The notes under the pieces were generated by a model. That model made no database searches. It was not told where the DNA came from and worked only from the letters and a program-made list of their open reading frames with translations. A stretch of 64,000 nucleotides of DNA from Edaphochlamys debaryana (Eukaryota > Chlorophyta > Chlorophyceae > Chlamydomonadales): assembly GCA_016858145.1 (NCBI GenBank), contig JAEHOE010000224.1, positions 42,251 to 106,250 of the forward strand, read 5' to 3'. Below, piece after piece: positions 49,847 to 60,300 of this stretch. Position 1 is the first letter of the stretch. Each line of letters starts with the position of its first letter. The position numbers and the translations under genes are program-made.

Positions 49847-52408
49847 GCACTCGCGCGTGGTGCGGAGCCAGCGTGTGGGGTGTTAGTGATGTATACGTGC
49901 TGACGGACGCTGATTGCCATAGAGCGGGCACGGCATGGACTGCAGGGCCGTGGACGGGATTGACGTGACACATATTCATCGTTTGATCAGAACTTGAGCC
50001 GGCCGGGAACTTAGAAACGTGCAACACGAGAGGCCTCTTATGGGTCCTATATATGACCCTTCCTATTGGGACTTCGAGTCGGGTGTCACACTGTGATGCC
50101 TTTGCGGATTGGACGTGCTTTATTGCCCTGGTGATCTGCCTCATTAGATTCATGCTCAGGCTATGCCTGGCATGTAAGCTTAAATGTTAATCGGGATGGA
50201 TGGATTGGCCCGCATGGCCACCCCGGCGTTAGCGGACTGTACGATAGATGTGCTGGATGGGACGCAGGATGGGGACCCGCCGTACATAGTTATCAAGAGA
50301 AGCCCATGCATGACTAAGGTGGTGAACGAAGCTGTGAGCAAGGTCAAGACCCATTAGAGAGACCGTGAGCCCGAGCTGAGGGCCTGCTCATGTAAGGAAG
50401 CGAGAGACCCCATTTGAACGGCCTCTAACGTGCTCGAGTCTCCAAGCTGCCATAGCAGCAGGTACTGCACATGGAAGTCTCATGCCGCCGCCCCAGCCGC
50501 CGAACGGATTGTGGGTCGGGACCCACCTCTGGGCCTCGCTCCCGCTCTGTGCCCAACCCATTACATGGTTGAGGGCGTCTAGATGTTGAGCCCCCTCTGG
50601 CCTCTGCTTCGCAGAGTAGGAACCGGGGTGAGAAGGCGCGAACAGGAGAGGGATCGGGAGTTCGGCACAAAACATAAACCGCTGGGGCCGGTGGGGTGTG
50701 CGCATGCAGAGGGGCGTAATATAGAAGAGGGAAGGTAAGGGGGCCTGATCCGGGGCGTGACCGGTCCGGGGACTGGCTGAAGCTCAGTACACGCACAGTG
50801 CACATGCGTCCCGCAAAACACAAGTTCATAGCGCCTGAGGCATCGGAAGCACATAGGGTAACGTGCCCTCGACAGCATGTCCTAGTTATGGCCGCTCGAT
50901 GTCAGTAGGCTTTCGGAGAACCACTCTCCGGCCCAGTGCCTGCCCTTGCTCTCCGATCCGTGCTTTGGTGAAACGTGAACGGCGGGTGAAAGAGACGGAG
51001 ATCGATGCTACGCACGCGCTGATGGGGGTGGGAGCGTCCATGCACACAGGTGAGGGGAGCAGGGTCGAAGCCACCCCAAGGGGCGGAGGGGCGGAGGGGC
51101 CAGGAGAGGGGGGGAGGAAGCACGGCTAGTTCTTGGCCCTCGCTCAGTCTGGCGGCCGAGTTCCTTGCATGCAGTCCTTGCACACAGCGGGCTCGCTCGT
51201 GCCTGCCTTCTGCTTGTCACTCAGCCGGTGGTCCCATTCGGGCGTGACGCTGCGATACCCTCGCACACAGCAGGCCTCCTGCTACGTGCATGTCACTTTG
51301 GCAGTCGGTGGACCGGCGCCTCGTCATTATCTCGTCCATGGCAGGCGGCCGGACCGACTCGACCAACGCTTGGTTGGTTGATGGGAATTCTAGCATGCTG
51401 ACATTGCTGAGCCGCCCTAGCTAGGGGGAAACGGGACTCCGCCTGGGTGGTCACGTCTTGCCCTGGACTTCCCCAGGGGTCTCGCCCTGAACTCGCTCCC
51501 CACACACCCGTGCCATGCGCAGTCCCGCTATCTACGATATGTGTCTACTCGCTCCCAGGACTCCGGCGCCACCACGCCGAGACGCTCGCTTTGACCTGAT
51601 GCCAGCAGGGACTCCGCGCATCATGAGCCTTGGGGCAGGAGAGGCAGGATGGGAGCACGCACGCCTCCGTGTCTGCCCCGGGAAGGCGGGAACCCCAGCA
51701 CCTAATGCATGCCGTGGGCACCTCCACACAGCACGGCAAGCAACCATTCCTAGCTGCCAGTGGAAGCTGAGATGGACGGACAAATGACTTCACTGACAGT
51801 TACATCTCTACTTTCTAGGTATCCTCCATTTGCGTGCGTGTCCATTGACCAGGGTACTGCGCCGTCCGTCTATCCGGGTGCGGCATGAATCATACTATTA
51901 AGCACCAGGCCCTCTAGCAGTAAACATCAATTCCGCTTATCGGTGCTATTACCGGTAATTGAAGCACATCAGGTCTTCGTCAGATCAATGGGGCGGCGGT
52001 CTCGAGTGCTACCAACTCTTGCTGCAGAGTCCAGCACACACGCCGTGTGACGATGTCAAGGTTGCCTACCGGTAAATCCCATTTCGGACTCCATGTCTAC
52101 ATCATGGGTAGATTGTCAGGGGCCGCCTGCCTCTGCAATATCAAGGTACATCCAGGTACGGCAACTCACTCCACGCAATGCCTATCAAGCCATCCTGCAT
52201 CTTCTCTCTGTCTGTAAGGTATATGTACATCAGCCCTCCGAGCCCAGGGCCTCCTCTGTCCACCCCCCTCCCGGATGCATGGCTTCCGGAACCCTGCTCA
52301 CTCTGCCGCCTCTGCTGTGCCCCGCTCGCCTAGGGAGAGGCCTCCTGCTGGCCAGCGCCTTCCTCCGCCCGCCGCTCACGCCGCCAGCTTAGCACCCCGC
52401 GCGGGCGC
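49847..52408. other. spacer between dioxygenase and its inverted partial copy
   Basis: About 2.5 kb with no supported gene. It begins with the dioxygenase 3' UTR (TGTAA at 50173). Open frames are short, mostly minus strand and without recognisable domains. It is less GC-rich in places (51780-52080) than the genes around it. It forms the centre of the inverted duplication. Confidence 0.5.
50173..50177 (+). terminator. TGTAA polyadenylation signal of the dioxygenase
   Basis: TGTAA is the usual poly(A) signal in Chlamydomonas and Volvox. This copy lies 327 bp after the dioxygenase stop codon, a normal volvocine 3' UTR length. Confidence 0.55.
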
Positions 52409-53018
52409 TCACTCGGCCTCGTGCGGGATGGGGTTGTGCTGCGCCCCCTGGATGAAGATGCCCCCGCGCTTGCCCGCCACCACGCTGCCGCCCATGATCT
52501 CCGAGTACACCTCGGGCAGGGGCCGCTCGTGGGCGGGGGCCAGCCAAAGCCGCAGCAGGTGCCGCGTGCGCTCGGGGGAGTCCCTGGGGGGTGGAAGGAT
52601 GGGTAGGGGCAGCAGGGGTCAGAGGGCTGAGTGGCGGGGGCTGTGCACTGGGCCCGACCCACATCGCCCGACCCACATCACCCTTCCAGCCCCTTCCTGC
52701 CCGTAGAAACCCGCCCGCCGCCCGCCGCGCCTCCCCACCACCCCACCCACCCGCCCGCCCACCTGAAGGCCCCCCGGTAGTGCAGATTGGTGTGGTTGTT
52801 GAGCAGCTGCACGTCGCCCGGCTGCAGGATGGTGCGGATGGCGAACTCGGGGCTCGAGGCCAGCTCCGTGAAGAGCTGCATGGCCTCGTGGTGCTCCGGC
52901 GTCAGGCGGGGCACGTCCGCGTGGCGCTGGCTGAGGCGGTAGTAGTTGTCGCTGTAGTTGACGGACAGGTAGCCCTTGTGGTAGTTGAAGACGGGGATCT
53001 CGAAGAAAGGCTTCTTGC
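52409..53018 (-). pseudogene. inverted, 5'-truncated copy of the dioxygenase (last two exons)
   Basis: The exon-like blocks 53018-52763 (256 bp) and 52583-52409 (175 bp) have exactly the lengths and frame of dioxygenase exons 5 and 6, and encode the same residues, including NNHTNLHYR and the stop. Homology to the parent covers about 49137-49870 against about 53085-52384. The intervening intron is 179 bp instead of 216 bp. The exons carrying the HND metal ligands and the start codon are absent, so no active enzyme can be made unless a new 5' exon has been recruited. Near identity implies a recent event or ongoing gene conversion. Confidence 0.85.
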
Positions 53019-54340
53019 CTGCGTGAAACCGAGGGGGGAATGGGAGGATAGCCATTCAGGTAGGGCGAACGGCTGGGGAGGCAGCAGGCTGCCCAAGCCA
53101 GTTAGGAAACGCACCTATCTGTGGTTTGTTCGCAACAGGAAGAGGATGTAAAATAAATCATGAATGGCGGTGTGTTCGCATGAGCCCCTCTGTAACACGC
53201 ATAGGGGCGGCACGTGCCCCTCAAGGGGGCAGACGTGCGTAACAGCTCACGCAGTTGGCTTAGCAGGCGGGGACAGGGCGGCAGTGCGCTCACGCCGGTG
53301 GGCAGGGCCAGACACAGGCAGGCAGGCAGCGGCGGGCGGGGGCAAACACAGGCACACACAGAAGCCAAAGCAAGGTGCAATCCAAAGGCGCACATACACG
53401 GCCCTACACGGCTGGAAAGCGCCGTGGCCACCCAACAGTCCCCAACGGCAACCGCAAACAGTAAACGGCTTTCACAATTGTAGACAAGAAAGGTAGTCAA
53501 TTGCTTACGCAATAGCAGCAACTACAATGAGAAACACGCGTGAGCGGGGGCTCCGACGGGTCTCGCGGGGTTGGGGCCGGTGATCCGGTCCGGGGCGTGC
53601 GGAAGCGTCTCTCGCACGCGGGGAACCATAATATGGTCCCAAACGTGCGAAAGCCGCTTAACCCGCAAGACAGCCCGCTAAGCACCCAACAAGCCATCAT
53701 GAATGCTCCCAGGTCGATACGGGGCTGCAATCAAGCGCAGCGGCGGTCGGCTGGTGTGCGCACTGCGCTGGGATGCGGTTTGACTTCTGCGGGCCTGCCG
53801 GGGCGCGAGCCCCTAGCCGACGACGCTGCTATGCACACACGAGGGCGAAGGATAGTGCGGCTACAAGGGCGTCTGCACCCCCGCGAGCAAGAATCATCGT
53901 GCTGCAGCGGTGCTCGACTCCTGGCAGTGCGCAAGGTGCAGCAAGCGCTGGCACCAGCAGCATGTAGAGTGCTAGCCTGGCAGCGACTCTAACGCGACAG
54001 CGTCGCTGCTATTGCGGTCAAACTGTCGTCTGGAGGACGCATCCCCCCGGACTTGGACAGCTTGCGCCCAGAACGGAGCAAGAGTGCATTGCCTATATGT
54101 GCTCAACACGCCAAACGTTTCTTGCACCAGTCGGCCAGCCCTTCGGTTGAGGCACAGACCCGCCCATGCCCATGCACTCGAGTGTACCCGAACGCCGCTG
54201 CGTACCCACAGGTCCCACACCACATGCCCCCTGACAACTCAAGGCATATTACCGTAGGCTATACTGCATCTCCCAGCTAGCCCGGCCAAACACACTCTGG
54301 CGTAACTGGCGATGGCACGGCCCAAGAGGCCCTGACTACA
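53019..54340. other. intergenic region upstream of the PHD-ULP1 gene
   Basis: No supported gene. The first about 65 bp belong to the inverted duplication. The rest should hold the promoter and 5' UTR of the gene at 54341. A short upstream ATG at 54312 opens a seven-codon frame (stop TGA) that ends before the main start, a possible uORF. Confidence 0.45.
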
Positions 54341-57300
54341 ATGTCAGCTTCGGGCGATGATTCGAGCTATGAAGCTGAAAGTTGCTCCAGCAGCGATGAC
54401 GCCGACATGGACGACCTGGAAACGGAGGTTGAGGATGCCGCACAGAATGCCGACACCTCGCTTGCCCGCAAACTTCAGCAAGTGGCTGATCACTTCCGAG
54501 ACGCCCTGGAGGCCGTGGAGACAATGAAGGAGCAGACTTCCACAGACACGCAGCTCCTGCGCCAAGCCATGGCAAAGAAAGCTGACAGACTCCTCCATGT
54601 CGCCCTAAAGGCCAAGGCGCTAGCTAAAGTAGAAGCCGCTACTGGCGTCAACGCTACCAGCGGCGTCGAGGCTGCTGCCCACACCGATGCGGGTGGTGCG
54701 GCCGCTGCGGGCGGGGAAGCAGCTGAGGGCGGAGGTGGCGGGGACGGTACCAACGCGGATGGTGCAGGCGCCGCTCCCGGCAGCGGCGCCGATGACGGCA
54801 GTGGCGACCGTGCTGGCGACGCCGCCTGCCCTGAGGACGGCTCCCAACCTCCGCCTGGAGGCAGCGGCAGCGGGGGGCCTGAGGGCGTCGAGGCCATCAA
54901 GAAGGCCCAGATAGCCGCCGATCGCCAAATTTACCGGTATATGGGGTTGATCAGAAAATATATCAAGAAGATCATTGAGACGCATCCCGAAACTGGGAAG
55001 GGGCGCATTGGCGTCGCCTGCGTGACGTCACGACGGGTGGCTTATCGCCGCAGTGGGCCCAGCTCCAAGGGCAAGGAAAACCCCATGACGCCCGCTTTCA
55101 TGCCAGCGGCGGTCAAAGAGCTGATGCAAACCATGACGCTGGACGAGCTCAAAGCCCTTAACAACGGCAACGGCGACACCAAGGTGTACGAGGCTCTGGT
55201 GGGCTTGCTCTGCCAGGCGATCGGGTCCACGATACCGCCCGTGGTTGGCGAAGGTGCGTCCAATGGAAGGGGTCGAGGGGGCAGGGGTCGAGGGGGCAGG
55301 CTTTGCGGATAGAGCTTCCGCCAATGTAGCCCCTTTCCCGACCTCTATGACATTGCAGACTGTGCCCTGCTGCTTGCATGCAGAGCTGGAGGCAGATGGG
55401 GTCGTGGCGGTCTACACGGAGGCGTGCAAGACATGCCCCCCCATACGGCGGCTAATCACCCTCTTCAAGGGTGTCCTGAAGCGGGTGGACAACGCAGGGC
55501 TCACCGCCAGCGGCAGCACTCGCGAGGGTCCTGGCAGCGGTAACAATGGGGCTGGCGGTGGAGGCAGCAGGTCTGACGGCAGCCAGGCGGAAGCTGGCCT
55601 GCCCACTGGCTTGGCTGCCGCCGCCAACCTGGCCACCGCGGCAGGGGTGAGCAAGAAACGGATACAGGCAGCCTCCTGCACTGTTCCGTGCTAGCCGAAG
55701 GAATGTCCAGCGGGGCTTTCATCCTCCCCTGCAACAGCTGTGCTCTGCTGAAAGTGCCTGCCTCTCGTCCTGTATGACGACGCTTGCCTCAGCTGCCCCC
55801 TCCCACACACACATGCACTCCCCCTGCCCCGTTCACAGGAGCCGCAAGACCCCGTCGTGCCCCCTCCGCCGCCGGGCCCGCCTCCTTCCAACATGGGACC
55901 GGGCGGGGGGCACGGCAGTGCCGCGGCTGGCACGAGCAGCGCGGGCCTTGGCGGTAGCAGCGGTGGCGGGGTTGGCCAAACGGGTGGTGGCGGTGAGGTC
56001 GACGGCGAGGGCGGCCACAGGGGCACCGCCGGCCTCCAGCCGGGCCCACGCCCCTCAGCCGCGCCCAGCGACCAGCCGCCGCCTGCGTCCGCCTCCGTGC
56101 AGGTGCGTTCAAGGGGCCACTCGCAGTCTAGCGGGGCTGGCTTCATCTCCACCGACAGCTGTGCTCCCCCTCAGCATGCCTGCCTTGCTTGCGTTCTGCG
56201 CGGCTACCTGTGTCACGGCTCCCTCCCTCTGCCCCTTCCGCAGGCGCCTCAAGTCCCCAGCGCGCCCCCTCCGCCGCCGGGCCCGCACACCGCCACGGGA
56301 CCGGGCGGGGGGCACGGCAGCGCCACGGCTGGCACGGGCAGCGCGGGCCTTGGCGCCGGCGGCGGTGGCGGAGGAGGCCAATCGGGCGGTGGCGGTCTGG
56401 GCGACGGAGACGGTGGCCACAGGGGCACCGCCGGCCTCCAGCCGGGCCCACAGGCCAGGGCCGCGCCCAGCGCCCAGGACAACGCAGGGCTCACCGCCAG
56501 CGGCAGCACTCGCGAGGGGCCTGGCAGCGGTAACAATGGGGCTGGCGGTGGAGGCAGCAGGTCTGACGGCAGCCAGGCGGAAGCTGGCCTGCTGGACACC
56601 GTGTGCCCCGAGCTGCCACCGCCAGAGAGCGGGAACGATTACAGCAAGGCGCAGTGCAACACGATCTTCCCCATGCTGATTCGAGCCGCGTGTTCAACCC
56701 TGTTCCTCAAGACGCTGATGTACGACTGCCTTGCCCAATACCGTGACACGGAGAAGGAGAGCAGTACCTGGAGCAAGATGCCGGGAACACTCGACACGCT
56801 TGTGGACGCTTTTAAGGTCGAAGGCTATGTTCCCGGCACGTCCCTGCAGCAGCTCTCAGCAGCGGAGGGATCTGGCGGCGGTGGCAACACGGGCACGGGC
56901 CGGAGTGGTCAGCGGGGGCGAGGCCGTGGCACACGAGTTGTGCAGGAAACACGTGGGCGCAGCAGCTCAGGCGGGCGCAACCGTGGCCACTCGAAAGGGC
57001 GCTCGAGAAAACGAGGCATGGCGGACCACTTTGGCGACCTGGTGGCGGAACAGGTAACCTTAACAAGAATCCATAACGGCGAAAGTTGCCCACCTGTGCA
57101 GCGTAAGCCGTGATGTGTTTAGGCTTGCTTTGCTGCGTTCTGCGCGGCTACCTGTGTCACGGCTCCCTCCCCCTGCCCCTTCCGCAGGCGCCTCAAGTCC
57201 CCAGCGCGCCCCCTCCGCCGCCGGGCCCGCACACCGCCACGGGACCGGGCGGGGGGCACGGCAGCGCCACGGCTGGCACGGGCAGCGCGGGCCTTGGCGC

Positions 57301-60300
57301 CGGCGGCGGCGGCGGAGGAGGCCAATCGGGCGGTGGCGGTCTGGGCGACGGCGACGGTGGCCACAGGGGCACCGCCGGCCTCCAGCCGGGCCCACAGGCC
57401 AGGGCCGCGCCCAGCGCCCAGCCGCCGCCTGCGTCCGCCTCCGTGCAGGTGCGTTCAGGGGGCCGCTGGCAGTCTAGCTAGCGGGGCTGGCTTCATCTCC
57501 ACCGACAGCTGTGCTCCCCCTCAGCATGCCTGCCTGCATCTCGGCCTGCAGCGGTGCTCCGGTTGTGCTGATACCCCATCGGTCTTGTTGTCCCTGTCGG
57601 TTGCAGGTCGCTTCCGGAGCCGTTGTGCCGCCTCAGCCTTGCGCTATCTGCTCGGATTCGACATGCGGTGGCCCTCTCGGCCCCATGCTATCCTGTTTGT
57701 GCGGTCGCAGCCGTGCCCATACCGCTTGCGCCCGTGATGAGCCTGGTGGCGTGTACCGGTGCAAGGGTTGCACCCGCCTGCCCTGGGCCAATCACTTATC
57801 CTCTATTCCAGAAGACGACGTCCACGCTGGGCCTCTAACTACGCCACCCCGCATCCAGCAGCAACCTGGGCGGAAGCGGCCGGGGACAACACCCTCCGGC
57901 AGTGCGCGCCGGAAGCTCCCTCGGGTGGCGGATGACCACGCTTGCGAGCTATGCAAGGACACGAGCTCAGACGAGAGCGGGCCCCTGGGAGCGCTGCTCC
58001 TGTGTGATACCCAACTTCCTGAGGGCGGCGTGTGCAACAAGGGCTACCACGTGACGTGCCTGGGCTTGGCTAAGAAGCCGCGGGGGAAATGGTTCTGCCC
58101 CCAGTGCGCACCGGTAGGTCTTATCTCTTGAGCAACTGCCCTTCCTGCTCGCTCCGTGACATGCATACTCAACACCTGCAGGCCGCTGCAGCTGGCTTGG
58201 ACACTCGCCCAACAACGGCAGAACCCGCTGACTCTTGCGGGAGGTCTGCAGGCGGGCCAACCACGCGTGCAATGAAGCGAAGGGCAGAACAGGTGATGTG
58301 ACACCGCCCTTTCCTCTCAAATTCACCCGACTCTCCTTGCCAGGACACGCCTCAGCTTACAAGTTGTTACTGCACCCTTACAGGGTGAGACGGCCCAGCC
58401 AGCGCCTGCCTACAGGAGCACCGCCGGCCTCCAGCCGGGCCCACGCCCCTCAGCCGCGCCCAGCGCCCAGCCGCTGCCTGCGTCCGCCTCCGTGCAGGTG
58501 CGTTCAAGGGGCCGCTCGCGGTCTAGCGGGGCTGGCTTCATCTCCACCGACAGCTGTGCTCCCCCTCAGCATGCCTGCCTTGCTTGCGTTCTGCGCGGCT
58601 ACCTGTGTCACGGCTCCCTCCCCCTGCCCCTTCCGCAGGCGCCTCAAGACCCCAGCGCGCCCCCTCCGCCGCCGGGCCCGCCGCCCGCCGCCACGGAACC
58701 GGGCGAGGGATTCAGCGGCGCTGGGGCTGGCACGAGCACCGCGGGGCTCGACAGCGGCGGTCTAGGAGGGCAGGGCGGCTTCCAGGTTAGTTGGTCTCCT
58801 TTGCATGCGCCCATCGCCTAGAGTGTTAGGGTCGGACGCAGGGTTAGCCTATGCGGTTGCCTTGATTCTTCCTTTGTGTAGGGCATGACGGGTGAAGAGA
58901 CATGGCTCTTCAACGCTAGGCTCGCAAGGACCATCGAAGCTGCGGACGCGGCCCTTCAGGCCGGGGAGAAGAAGAAGGGGAGGCGGCAGAAGAAGAGCCC
59001 ACCGCTGCGAGAAACGCTCAGAGGCGAATGGCGTGGGGTGAGTCCAGTACCAGAGCAGCGAGACTTTTCAATGAGTTAAAACGTGCAAACACACATTGCA
59101 GACGTATGGAGACCACTGTGAAAGGGTGGCTGAAGAAGCAGCGGAGGCAGCAGCACGTGCGGATGTGCCGAAGGAGGAACGCCCCGCGCAGGAGTACAAT
59201 CCGTTCGATGCCACACCTCGTAAGTGAGCACAGCCGCGTTGAAAGTTTTCCTATCTAACGAGATGTATGTTGTGTCGTCGGCAGTGTCGCCCCTTGACGA
59301 CGACTCCAAGCGTTTCCTCGGATTGCCGCTTCAAGCAGCATGCGACTCTGCCTCTGGTAGCGGGGAGGTCGCCGCCGGCCTCCAGCCGGGCCCACGCCCC
59401 TCAGCCGCGCCCAGCGACCAGCCGCCGCCTGCGTCCGCCTCCGTGCAGGTGCGTTCAAGGGGCCGCTCGCGGTCTAGCGGGGCTGGCTTCATCTCCACCG
59501 ACAGCTGTGCTCCCCCCTCAGCATGCCTGCCTTGCTTGCGTTCTGCGCGGCTTCCTGTGTCACGGCTCCCTCCCCCTGCCCCTTCCGCAGGCGCCTCAAG
59601 TCCCCAGCGCGCCCCCTCCGCCGCCGGGCCCGCACACCGCCACGGGACCGGGCGGGGGGCACGGCAGCGCCACGGCTGGCACGAGCAGCGGGGGCCTTGG
59701 CGCCGGCGGCGGCGGCGGAGGAGGAGGCCAATCGGGCGGTGGCGGTCTGGGCGACGGCGACGGTGGCCACAGGGGCACCGCCGGCCTCCAGCCGGACCCA
59801 CGCCCCTCAGCCGCGCCCAGCGACCAGCCGCCGCCTGCGTCCGCCTCCGTGCAGGTGCGTTCAAGGGGCCGCTTGGAGTCTAGCGGGGCTGGCTTCATCT
59901 CCACCGACAGCTGTGCTCCCCCCTCAGCATGCCTGCCTTGCTTGCGTTCTGCGCGGCTACCTGTGTCACGGCTCCCTCCCCCTGCCCCTTCCGCAGGCGC
60001 CTCGAGTCCCCAGCGCGCCCCCTCCGCCGCCGGGCCCGCACACCGCCACGGGACCGGGCGGGGGGCACGGCAGCGCCACGGCTGGCACGAGCAGCGGGGG
60101 CCTTGGCGCCGGCGGCGGCGGCGGAGGAGGCCAATCGGGCGGGTGGCGGTCTGGGCGACGGCGACGGTGGCCACAGGGGCACCCGCCGGCCTCCCAGCCG
60201 GACCCATGCCCCTCAGCCGCGCCCAGCGCCCAGCCGCCGCCTGCGTCCGCCTCCGTGCAGGTGCGTTCAAGGGGCCGCTTGGAGTCTAGCGGGGCTGGCT

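Noticed and set aside
52409..53018. A second functional dioxygenase gene
   Set aside because: Only the last two exons are present; the exons with the start codon and HND metal ligands are missing upstream.
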